A stretch of 64,000 nt of DNA from Rhizophlyctis rosea (lineage: Eukaryota; Chytridiomycota; Chytridiomycetes; Rhizophlyctidales; Rhizophlyctidaceae). Shown here in pieces: positions 44,479 through 53,846 of the stretch. A program made the translations under genes and the position numbers. The notes beneath the pieces were generated by a model. The model did not search any database and had not been told where the DNA came from. It worked only from the letters and a program-made list of their open reading frames with translations. Numbering within the stretch: position 1 is the first letter of the stretch; every line of letters starts with the position of its first letter. The stretch spans positions 1 through 64,000 of the forward strand of contig JADGJC010000211.1 in assembly GCA_027596075.1 (NCBI GenBank). The letters are read 5' to 3'.

Positions 44479-45510
44479 TCAATTACGCAGATATTTGCCC
44501 TTCAAGAACCGACTGTAACGCCTATGGACGGACGCAGAAGACCTATCAAGCAACTTCCCAATATCCACCCAACTTGTGCCCATTTCCCGTCCATGAGTAA
44601 TCTTTGCATCTTCCTGCACGGTGAACCGGCCATGCTTCAATGTAGGATTCAAACATTGGATCCATCTTTGTCTGACTTGACTATCGTATCTTCCCAAACG
44701 GCGACCCAACGCAGCCCAATTCACTGTTCTGCCTTCAATTTCTGCTGCCTTGACTTCCCCCACTATCTCAGCATCTTCCCCAGGATAGAAGGTACCACGC
44801 TTGATGTGGGGATGTAGTCTTTGCATCCAATGTTGGCGAACTGTCTGTTCTGGTCTCTTCAGCTTCCTGGCAAGCTCCGCCCATTTAGGTATTGCCCCAG
44901 CGACGACTGCCCTTCCTACATCAAGACGAATAACACGATCTTCTTCTACGCTCCACGGAGCAATCTTTGCATTAGACTGCAGAAGATTGATGGCGTGTTT
45001 TCGCACAACCTCAGGAATACGGTTCAATAGAGTAGCCAGTCCGGCCCAAGACAATTTTCTATCTGATGGCAAAGTAGTGACTTTGAGCAGAAAAGCGTCT
45101 TCTTCTGGCGTGAACGGATCCTTTCGAACACTTGGATTCAGCAAGAGAGCACGGTATTGCACCGAAGACACTTATCTGTTGACTTTTCGGGCCACCTTTG
45201 TGTACCGGGGCCGGCGTTGCTCACTTTTCGCCGCCTCAATTTCAGCTAGCAATAGGGCATCTTCAGGAGGTACCCATTTCCGCATGCACTTTGTGAAAGG
45301 AACTGGCGCTGTGATGTCAGTTGGGGGAACTACTTTGGTCCGACTACCTCGCCGCAGCGGGAGTTCTTTTGAAGGCGTGAGGGTTTGGACGGTGGTTGAC
45401 AGGTGCCCATGAAGGCGGTGGAAGTTTGCAGGAAGATGTAAACCGAATTTGTAGGAGGCACCAATATAAGCTGGCAAGCGAAAGTTGATGCTTATACAGG
45501 TGTGAGCCAT
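44479..45510 (-). pseudogene. multi-repeat Myb/SANT protein interrupted by an in-frame stop
   Basis: Minus-strand frame from ATG 45510 (MAHTCISINF) to stop 44479, about 343 codons, broken by TAA at 45174-45172. Both sides are in the same frame and belong together: the stop falls within the last helix of a Myb repeat (KVARKVNR-stop-VSSVQYRALLLNP). At least four Myb-like repeats with tryptophan landmarks are seen: around WVPPEDALLLAEI (45270), PFTPEEDAFLLK (45110), PWSVEEDRVIRL...WAELARKL...VRQHWMQRL (44960-44820), and FYPGEDAEIV...WAALGRRL...VRQRWIQCL, with part of a fifth. Known: multi-repeat Myb proteins of this kind include SNAPC4-like snRNA activators and fungal Bas1-like factors; which one is not clear. 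No GT-AG intron removes the stop. Either a pseudogene, a read error, or stop readthrough. Confidence 0.7.
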
Positions 45511-45547
45511 TGTGTTTGATGCTTATACAGGTGTGAGCCAATGTGTT
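45486..45547. repeat. 31-bp tandem duplication over the Myb gene start codon
   Basis: tgatgcttatacaggtgtga... repeated at 45486-45516 and 45517-45547 with one mismatch. The copy nearer the gene contains the ATG (cat on plus, 45508-45510); in the outer copy it is TTG. Confidence 0.85.
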
Positions 45548-45970
45548 GAGAAGCTAAAAGCACTTCCTTTTGATGGTCTGTTGGTGGGGAAATGTGAACT
45601 ATGTGAAGATCCAAGTTTCAGTTCCCAAGGCCTGCCCAGCTTTGGTTGGCTCTGGGTTGAAGACCCATTTAACCCAAAATATAGTTATAATGTGTTTCAC
45701 CAACGCGTCTCGGAGTCCTCGGATCCCCGGATCCCATTGGTGAAAACCCATCCACTGAATCCGTTCCGACAATCTTCCCAATATTCCAAATCCCACTCCG
45801 TATTGCTCAACTTCACCATGACGCATTGTTCCATCCTTCCTGAGATCATACTTGTTTGAAGGTGTCACGACACATAGCTGTGAAACACCACTCATTGGGT
45901 TGCTTGTCATTCCGCTTTCCATTGTATCGAACTCCGATTTGCGAACTCATGCAGTTCATGCCGTCAAAAT
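45548..45970. other. divergent intergenic region, Myb (-) and DUF7053 (+)
   Basis: 423 bp. No clear TATA box. Short frames only. Confidence 0.5.
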
Positions 45971-46585
45971 ATGAACAAAACAATTTACGAAGTCACCATC
46001 ACAGAGCATCTGCCTCCTACGGTGAATCCCGAGGCAGCGCTGCGCCTACTCCACGATCATCACAGACTCTGCGGTCTTCAACCCCTAGTGACAAATGTGC
46101 AATTCGTCCACACCATTCAACCACACGATGCAACACCCGCCACAAGTTCCCCATCCAATCCTTCCATCCGCAACGCCCCACAACCCCTTCCCGATCCCCC
46201 AACACTCCGATCCTTCTCCACAACCTTCTCCACCATTGACCCCAACACATCCCCCAACACCAACCCAGTCCGCCTCTACGACGTCCACGAACGCATCACT
46301 CTCATCCCTTGCCTGGGAAACTGGGCCTCCATCAACATTCGCTTCCCAGTCTACTACCAAAACACCGAAAATGGGGTGCGAGCAATGGCATCAGCAGCGG
46401 CAGGAACTACTGTGCTATGCGTATATACGGTCCACCCCGGCGAGGATGGGCAGGGCACTTCATTGGTGGAGATTGCTAGTGTAGAATGCCCTGCGCTTCT
46501 CATGCCGTTCGTCAAAGGGAGTATGGAGAAGGCGCATAGGGAGATGATGCGGAATATTGTGAGGGCTTTAGAGGCAGAGGGATAG
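45971..46585 (+). CDS. DUF7053-type conserved fungal protein (START/SRPBCC-like fold)
   Basis: Single exon, 204 aa. N-terminal YEVTITEHLPPTVNPEAALRLL and LQPLVTN, then a Pro/Ser linker, then YDVHERITLIPCLGNW, VYYQNTENGVRAMASAAAGTTV and a C-terminal EIASVECPALLMPFVKGSMEKAHREMM. The LPP start, the VHERI-LIP-LG block, the 'G(V)R...A..GT' block and the 'E..CP.LLMPFV..S...AH' C-terminal helix are the features I remember for the DUF7053 family, where the fold is thought to bind a hydrophobic ligand. No experimental role is known to me. No signal peptide. Function unassigned. Confidence 0.75.
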   Translation: MNKTIYEVTITEHLPPTVNPEAALRLLHDHHRLCGLQPLVTNVQFVHTIQPHDATPATSSPSNPSIRNAPQPLPDPPTLRSFSTTFSTIDPNTSPNTNPVRLYDVHERITLIPCLGNWASINIRFPVYYQNTENGVRAMASAAAGTTVLCVYTVHPGEDGQGTSLVEIASVECPALLMPFVKGSMEKAHREMMRNIVRALEAEG

Positions 46586-47316
46586 GTGGTGCACAATAAC
46601 AATATACCCGCGACGGAGTTTGGTCACCAAATTTGCATGATTCATTTGAAAGACTCTGGCACATCAGCAATGTTTGAGGGGAGATCAAGCCTTGGTGAAA
46701 GAATTTATGATATGCTGCCGGAGTCCAGGTCTTGACAAACATTCACCAAACGCCCAAGCACTCCATTCAGATGGAAAGTCAAAAGTAGTTCTTGTAAACA
46801 CAAAACTTTATTTATCACAGAAGAGAAATAAGACACAGAACGAAACAATACAGAAAGAGGCGACTAAAGAATCCAACCCTAAACTTAAACAGGAAGTGTT
46901 TTTCAACATATCTAGAGTAAAAGAACCGTCAACGGAAACCAGCCCCATCCGTCCCCTCCTCTATGTTATTTGACAACCCTCCCTCCAAAAGTTCTGATTG
47001 AGATCCCCACGTCGCCTCCGAATCCCTTCGTCCGTGCCATCCCCTTCATTATATCTAATGTAAGGCTATTGTTATGTACAGCTGACTTATCAACAAATTT
47101 GGTATTGGTTTCCGGTCCCATCTGCGAACGTCCCATCACGTCCGTCACCCGAAAACTACCTAAGATTCCGAGAGATGAGGAGGTGTCGCCGCCATGGTAC
47201 CGGGAAGGGAAAATTGAAAATTGTGTACAATGAAAGAACCGTGCGTAAATAAATAAACAATTGCGGGAGGGTAGATGCATTATGATGGTACATATGAGGT
47301 ATTGCCGTTTATTTAC
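46586..47316. other. intergenic, convergent 3' flanks
   Basis: About 730 bp between the DUF7053 gene and the Gln-rich gene; AT-rich around 46790-46930. Frames present are short and unrecognised. Confidence 0.5.
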
Positions 47317-47931
47317 TTAAAAGCACGGTTGGAACGCCGGCCCCGTTAGCGCCGCGGGTTTGCGCCATGTTGTTGAGACGACGGGGGAAGCGGCGGATAG
47401 GGATCCAGATCGGACGTGGTGGTGTTGCGGGCGGACGACGTGGGGGAGGGATTGTTGTCTTTGGTGGGTGTAGATTAGCACTTGTTGTTGTTGCTGTTGA
47501 GCAGTTTCCCGTTGCTGTTGCTGCATCTCAAGGTAATGCCTCCTCCGGTAAAGATCAATGGTTGCGCGGTGCATTTCAGCACGGTAGCGAAGGACGAAGG
47601 CGATGTCGTCGCGGGTTAGGGGGTCGACGGAGATTGGGGAGCGGTCGTATTCTTCTAGGGTGTAGGTTTCCGTGACGTCGACGACGGCGTTGAAGGAGAC
47701 CATCTTTTTTGGCTTTTCTTCCAGTGTTTCTTCTGATGATGTCGAGTCGACGCTCAGGCGACCGGCGCGGGCGGGTGGGCTGGGAGGGTTGGGGAAGTAG
47801 GAGCCGTAGTCTTGCTTGTATGTTGCAGGGATTTCCATTGGTGGACTTGCGGGGATGGAGGGAAGGGATGGGTTGAAGGGAGGAAGGACGATGGAGGAAG
47901 TTTGTGCGGGGATGGTGACGGTCAAGCTCAT
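47317..47931 (-). CDS. Gln-rich fungal protein with KKMVSFN...EEYDRS motif
   Basis: Single exon, 204 aa; ATG at 47931 chosen because the upstream part of the frame is not protein-like. Pro/Ser-rich N terminus; central KKMVSFNAVVDVTETYTLEEYDRSPI, resembling a short motif ('K/R-V-x-F ... ETYSPEEYDRSPI') seen in many otherwise unrelated fungal proteins; then a helical LTRDDIAFVLRYRAEMHRA and two Gln runs. KMVSF also fits the PP1-docking RVxF consensus, so a phosphatase-regulatory role is possible but only a guess. No known domain otherwise. Confidence 0.6.
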   Translation of the reverse strand: MSLTVTIPAQTSSIVLPPFNPSLPSIPASPPMEIPATYKQDYGSYFPNPPSPPARAGRLSVDSTSSEETLEEKPKKMVSFNAVVDVTETYTLEEYDRSPISVDPLTRDDIAFVLRYRAEMHRATIDLYRRRHYLEMQQQQRETAQQQQQQVLIYTHQRQQSLPHVVRPQHHHVRSGSLSAASPVVSTTWRKPAALTGPAFQPCF

Positions 47932-50413
47932 TTTTGCTAAACGCGCGGTTATGTTTGGTGGTAGTAGGAGTAGTGTTTGGTGATTCAAATGGATGATCTG
48001 AACGAAGACGACAGCGAGTGTAGGCGAGGGATTATATCTACTGAATACGCCGAAGCAAGGCAAATGGCTGAGGATCTAACAAAAAAAATCCGGGGCAAGG
48101 GCAGCCAAGGTATACGTGCATTTTATGTTCTCTTCGCCCCCCCCTTTCCCCTGCCACGAAGTGCTTTTCAGGCAACTGCGGATGAATCACATCATTGTTA
48201 CAAGACACTCTTGTCAGGATCTCAAAAAGACCCCGCGTTAGCCCGCGTTCTGTGGTGAGATCACTCAGTCACCGATCTTGCTTTGCTTTGATTTTGCCTG
48301 CAGCGTGTCATTATTGGCGACGTTGCATGTACAGTTGAGCCGAACTCCGAGGAAGAGGCTTAGTAAATCACCTTTTACTCAATCCATCAGACGAGATTTC
48401 GGAACATCATACGATTGGGTCGCCAAATTATGACTTCAGTGTCTGGGCCACGATGTTTGCATGGATTGGCATTGTTGGATGAGTCTTGTGAGGTCGGCAG
48501 CTTTAGGCACGACACGTGGTTTGACGGATCCCATTCCGCAGCAACTCGCCTGGCTTGGCCCTTGGCCCAATGGACACGGGAAGAAAACCTTCTTTGGCTC
48601 GGCGGCCTCTCGGAACTTGTTCTGGCCCAAAAGTCCGGTCCACGAGTAGCATTCCAAATGCTGTCACAAAACACGAAAGCTGAGCCACCCACCGGTCGTT
48701 TTTGGAAACGGGTCACCAACTTAGTGACGGAAGAAATTGGAGGTCCGAGGAACAATCCGGGACACCAGTGCGTCCAAATCCGTGGGACATGACGTGAAGG
48801 CACAGTTTTCCCATACAACAGAAACATCGCCACCCAAATTGCGCAGCCCCCGGTTGAACCAACGTTCCACAACATCCACCCTCTGAATGCCCACGAAATG
48901 ACGACACTGCCATCTGGGTGGGATCGTTACACAGAGATCAAGTCCGCTTTTTCGGTGCGATGCATGTGGGTCAAGGGTTGCATAAATGAATCCACGCGGA
49001 TGGGAAAGCATCTCGGCCAATTGCTTTGATCCTCAAAACGTTCCACACCCAATTCAAATCATTTCAAAACAATGATGGTGACTTTTCGCTTTTGACGTTG
49101 TTGTTGGTGGAAATTTCATTTGAGGGTCGGGTCGGCGGGATTATTATCAGTGCGCAGATTCGTGATTGTTGGATACGGAACCCTTTCTACATCCCTGAGT
49201 TGATGGTTATGATGGAAGTGTCTTCCTGAATTGGCTTTAGTGATATCGCGTTTTTTGGCGCGTGCCGAAATGTCCCACCCAACTGTGAACCCACGGGGCT
49301 TTTGGGAGACCGACATGTGATGCGCACAAAGGAAAGCTGGGCTGGTTCAACCAGCCTGGTTTGGCTGATAATGAAATCTCCTACCGCGCACCGTGCCGTG
49401 TCTGCACCGATTGCTTCAGGGATGCATTTCCTTGCCACGCAAAGTCGAGAGCCCGGCATTGATGCTACCTATCCATACCAATAGGAAGAGGGGATCAATT
49501 GATTCGTTCACCTTCATGACAAACGCTTATCGCTCAACATGAGTGATTGTCCATTCTCATTTGATGGGCTGCCACCCCGCGAACGTAGTCAAGGAATCTT
49601 CGTATTTCTCACGTTATAGACATAGGTAGTACCGCTTTCATAGTACCGCTTTCCATGCAGCTGCAAGCCAAACAAGGATGCAACAGGCTGATGTGTCAAT
49701 TGACGTGAATAGAGGTTTTCGTGACAATAATGAGGATAACCAATGGATGGCGGTTATAGTCATTATGCGCAACCGCTCTGACATCATTCATCATTAGTAT
49801 CATAAGACTTTTCAGGAAGTCCCACGGGAAGTCGAAGAAAGGGTCCACCAACGCGATCAAGAGGTTCGCCGTTGGCAGGTCTTCCAGTATCAAGTTCATT
49901 AAATGACCAGTGTCGCCCTCCTTGAAGTTGCTCTCCCCGGCGGCGGTTCCTTTTCTCGCGGGCAATTTGGGATCTCATTTAAGGCGGCGGACGAAGAAAC
50001 GGAGCTCATCGTCCTCGAGACCGACGGCAAGCAGAAGACCCTCAGAGGACGAGGAAACGGAAGACGTCGAAGAATCATCAATCATATACTTCATATTGGA
50101 GAAGATGGGATTTGATGGACTTTCTCTGTTCATTGGGTGGGCTCGTCTCATAATTTAGTCAATCATCATATACTTGTTATGTCGAAGTGTAAATGTCAGC
50201 CATGTGCACACATATTGAGCATTCTACAGTCAATATCATCCATCGACTCCACATTTTTCTGAGTGCTTCAAGTGCTTCCCAGATTTCCGGTGGCATGAGC
50301 TTTTTTCAAACATGGTGGAGTAGCTCGAAAATGCCAAAGATGCGAGAACAGTAGCAAGCCGGCCGGCCAGGTGAGGTACCAGCACTTTGTCGATGGGTAA
50401 AAATTGCGCACGA

Positions 50414-50752
50414 ACCACAAGTGAGACCACACGGCGATCTGCGAAAATTCACAGAGTAGTTTCGACGACTGAATGCAGGCTCCAATCCTTTCCCTCATCC
50501 TCCTTACCCTCTCCTGCCAGCAAATGGTGATGAATTACAGCGATGTGTACGTATTCAAGTTCACTGACGTTCCTTGCATCACGGTGCATGACCACAAGTG
50601 AGACGATCTGCGAAAATTCACAGTTTGGGTCCGACGACTGAATGCAGGCTCCAATCCTTTCCCTCATCCTCATTACCCTCTCCTGCCAGCAAATGGTGGT
50701 AAATTACAGCAATTTGTAACTTATTTGACGTTCCTTGCATTACGGTGCATAA
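50414..50752. repeat. tandem duplication, two diverged copies of about 170 bp
   Basis: Copy A 50414-50589 and copy B 50590-50752 share accacaagtgaga, gatctgcgaaaattcacag, cgacgactgaatgcaggctc, ccttaccctctcctgccagc-like blocks and acgttccttgcat. Copy B has small deletions. Confidence 0.85.
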
Positions 50753-50845
50753 TGAGCATTTCCTGGCCTCCGCACTTTACCCGCAACCATCGCCGCACAA
50801 TACACCGGGATCCATGCACAGTAGCGCTGTGGGTAACCGTAGCTA

Positions 50846-51135
50846 GAGGTGAGTTACTGGCAACCGTAACCGGAGGAGCTTTTGCCGGTGAAGCACTTGG
50901 TAGCAGTAGCCCTTACCCCTGTCGACAGAGAAGATGGACTTGTTGAAGACCTGGAGCGCTCAATAATGCAGTTGCCAGCGGCATCTCGGGCCTGTGAGGA
51001 GCAGTAGTCCTTCTTCAAGTAGGTGAAGGTTTCACCGCACTCGGCGGTGGTGCCGTTGTATCAGTCCTTGCTGGATTGTTCGTGAGAGATGTAGGAGGTG
51101 CTTGGGGGTGTAGCTGTGCATGGGGTGCATGCAGT
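50846..51135 (-). pseudogene. decayed gene for a Cys-rich, probably secreted protein
   Basis: On the minus strand the frame reads Cys/Thr/Pro-rich sequence (ACTPCTATPP), then SSKD, an in-frame TGA, YNGTTAECGETFTYLKKDYC, ARDAAGNCIIERS, a shift into a second frame (VFNKSIFSVDRGKGYCYQ), and a shift back (KCFTGKSSSGYGCQ) before a TAA. The protein-like pieces in succession, each with spaced Cys, indicate one former gene with one nonsense and about two indel mutations. Cys spacing suggests a secreted disulfide-rich protein; the signal peptide part is not evident. Family not recognised. Confidence 0.5.
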
Positions 51136-51511
51136 GTGTAGTTGTATGAAATCAGGGGTGAGCGCGAAACAGCCTCAAAGTGCAGGATTTTCGCTGTGCC
51201 CTTGGTTAAGAAAGTAAGCAACGCAACATCCTTTCCAGTTCAGCTTTCCGTTTCACGTTTGCTGAGAAAAGCGAGCGATGAGCAACCTTTAAATCATTTG
51301 ATAGATTCTCCTCCAACCACAAGGAAGGTGGGGTGGAAAGTGTTGAACCAAGGAAACAACTTGTAAAGACAGACCGGAGTCCTTTAGCAAGTCGGACAAC
51401 CACACGAAGCAGTCGGGTTCCATGATACAAATTCGCTGTTCCGCTAGTATTACTACCTCCTTCTCGTCTGGAACAACGCCACGAGGGAGGGAAAGGACAG
51501 CGGGTCCGTAT

Positions 51512-51547
51512 GGTTGCAATGCCAACACGGGTTGCAATGCCAACACG
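51512..51547. repeat. 18-bp perfect tandem repeat
   Basis: ggttgcaatgccaacacg occurs twice in a row. Confidence 0.9.
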
Positions 51548-51996
51548 GCGCTTGCACTCGAATACGCTTACACGGATGTCGGTTTAGCCCTCACCATACA
51601 TCGTTCTATCTGATTGGTAGTCCCACAGACACTCCCCACCTGCCACAACACGTCCAACCCACGGGGTGCAGCGAAATTGACAAGCAGTATCGCACAGGAA
51701 GACAACTAATGAAACAATCCGGCATCCGCATCAACCTCTCGCCAAGCATAGAGATTGACACAAAACATCGGATTGTCCCATCAATTGGCTTCATTTGCGA
51801 TACGGCTCACTCAATCTTGCTCGGGAGGGATGTGTTGACATTGGGAACGGAGTAGATCTGATGAGGAGAGATTTGGGCGAAACAGGGATGAGGAGGGGTT
51901 TTTATTGTTTTTCGGGAATGAGGCTGTGTGAGTCATTGATCTGCTTATGTGATGTGACACAACCCCACACGCCACACTCTGTGCAAGGAGTCACTG

Positions 51997-52012
51997 ACAC
52001 GTGATCACGTGT
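51997..52012. promoter_or_regulatory. 16-bp palindrome with two E-boxes upstream of the deformylase gene
   Basis: acacgtgatcacgtgt is a perfect inverted repeat holding two CACGTG boxes, 147 bp before the ATG at 52159. CACGTG is the core site of bHLH factors such as Cbf1 and Pho4 in yeasts. Confidence 0.6.
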
Positions 52013-52158
52013 GGATGTGTCAGCATGGAAATTACACATCATCATGGGTTTCATCAGCAGGTTTCAGACCTTCGGAGAGAGGTGTGCTATTCTTCAAAAA
52101 CGTCGTCTTCCTTACCCCGCCATTCCTCTTCTACCAGCAACCCCAAAACACCGCAAAT

Positions 52159-53441
52159 ATGACCACCTCAGCAGCACCAGCCAAAGCCGAGGCCGCCGCT
52201 CCCTCACCAACAGTAACACTCCTAATTGTGTGTCCAGACCAAGTCGGTATCGTCGCGGCGTTGACGTCGTTCGTGGTGCAGCACGGTGGAAACTTGAGAG
52301 ACGTTGACTTTCGTAAGTAGTGGGTGTTTGTTGCTTTCTGTCTGGGCAGAACCTCCGCTTTGGTTTGTTGCAAGGGTTCCAACCCTCCGGTCATACCCTC
52401 CGTCCACCCCTCACTTTGTTTACTAACAAACCCTTCCCCTCCCCGGACCTCCCCCCACAAACAGACACAGACCACGAACAACACCTCTTCCTTGGCCGCC
52501 TAGAATGGAACCTCTCAACCTTCTCCCTCTCCCGCTCAGACATCCGCCCCGCAATCGCAACACTCTGCGACCCCTTCAAAGGCCGCTGGGAACTTCACTT
52601 CTCAGACCAAAAACAGCGTGTCGCCCTCTTTGTTTCACTACAGGACCATTGCATGTTGGATTTGCTGTGGAGGGATCGCTTGACGGGTGTTAATGCGGAG
52701 ATTGCATTGGTTGTTAGTAATCATGAGACTTTGAGGGCTGAGGTTGAGCATTATGGTGGGTTGTTGTGTTGTGTTGTGTGCTGTGGCGGTGCTTGGGGTT
52801 TGGGTGGAGGGGGGGGAGGGAGACTGTCAGTTTGGAGTTTGACTGTGCTGTGCTGATTGCGATTGTGTCGGGTTGTTGTTATCCCGAGTTCAAGTTTGTC
52901 AATGCACTTGGTGTTGGAATTGATTCCATCGGGGTTTGCTATTGTGTGGTGAATGGGATTGCAATTGTACCGCAAAAAGGACTGATCACACAAATCTTAA
53001 TTCACCCAGGCATCCCCTTCCACCTCTTCAAAATCACAAAAACCAACAAACGCGACCAAGAACAAGCCGAACTCGCCCTCCTCCGCTCCCAAAACATCGA
53101 CCTGGTAGTCATGGCAAAATACATGCAAATCATCTCCGACGAATTTCTCACATCTTTCCCAAACGTCATCAACATCCACCACTCCTTCCTCCCCGCTTTC
53201 GTGGGCGCTAAACCCTACCACCAAGCTCACGCCCGCGGCGTCAAGCTCATTGGCGCAACAGCCCACTTTGCTACTCCTGAATTGGATGCGGGGCCGATTA
53301 TTGAGCAAGAAGTCGTGCGCGTTTCGCATCGTGATACGGTTGATGATCTTGTTAGGAAGGGGAAGGATGTTGAGCGGGTCGTGTTGGGACGGGCGGTGAG
53401 GTTGCATTTGTTGCATAGGGTTTTGACGTATGGGAATAAGA
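52159..53441 (+). CDS. purU: formyltetrahydrofolate deformylase (PurU-like), 3' end lost in a gap
   Basis: Hydrolyses 10-formyl-THF to THF and formate. Residues 10-90 form an ACT domain (VTLLIVCPDQVGIVAALTSFV ...). Exon 1 ends after RDVDF at a GTAAGT (about 52313); the next exon starts in TDHEQHLFLGRLEW (about 52466), and a 253-bp intron at about 52757-53009 precedes IPFHLFKITKTNKRDQE. The hydrolase/GART-like domain has VVMAKYMQIIS, the catalytic-site NIHHSFLPAFVGAKPYHQA (Asn, His) and ATAHFATPELDAGPIIEQ (Asp), all present. It runs to TYGNK at 53440, where a 10-N gap begins; homologues end within a few residues of this point, so little is missing. No organelle presequence is obvious (the N terminus is MTTSAAPAKAEA). 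Confidence 0.9.
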
Positions 53442-53525
53442 NNNNNNNNNNCCCCCCCCCCCCCGCCCCGGCCCCCCGCCCCCCCCCCGCGCTGGCTGGG
53501 CGGGGGGGGGGGGGGGGCGGCCCTA
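53442..53525. other. assembly gap (10 N) plus C/G homopolymer artefact
   Basis: Ns 53442-53451, then C-only and G-only runs to about 53525. Same character as the gap at 30860. Confidence 0.85.
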
Positions 53526-53846
53526 GGGGGTTGGAGGTGGGGGAGTGGAATGTATATTTGTATGTAGAAGCATGTTTTCTGTTGCTTGTGTTTTCGGTGC
53601 TGTAAAGAGAATGTAAATCATAGACGCAAACAAACAAAGAAGGGGCGCAAGACAACGGATATATGAAAAACGAAGGACGTGAAGAGAAGAATTTACAATG
53701 TGCATGTACAAAATTATCTTGCTACTCGACTTCCACACCCCTACCCTACAATTCCGACCTACTATATTACAAGTTTCCTAACACTATCACCTGTCAAACT
53801 ACATACCCCAGAACCGTCTCTCCATCCCCTCCCCCACTCACACGCC

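Larger units (their letters stand above)
47932..52158. other. 4.2-kb gene-poor region
   Basis: No intact gene recognised. It contains a stop-poor stretch (48387-48900) with several overlapping open frames but no family, a ~170-bp direct duplication (50414-50752), a decayed Cys-rich gene fragment (about 50846-51135), an 18-bp tandem repeat (51512-51547), and the promoter of the deformylase gene. Confidence 0.6.

Noticed and set aside
48387..48875. 163-residue minus-strand frame and overlapping plus-strand frames
   Set aside because: Four or more frames are open at once, none shows domain-like sequence or splice-supported continuation; treated as chance in a stop-poor segment.
51514..51855. 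113-codon plus frame ending in a retroelement-protease-like ILLGRDVL
   Set aside because: Eight residues of resemblance only; no catalytic Asp motif or neighbouring reverse transcriptase, and its N terminus is an 18-bp tandem repeat.
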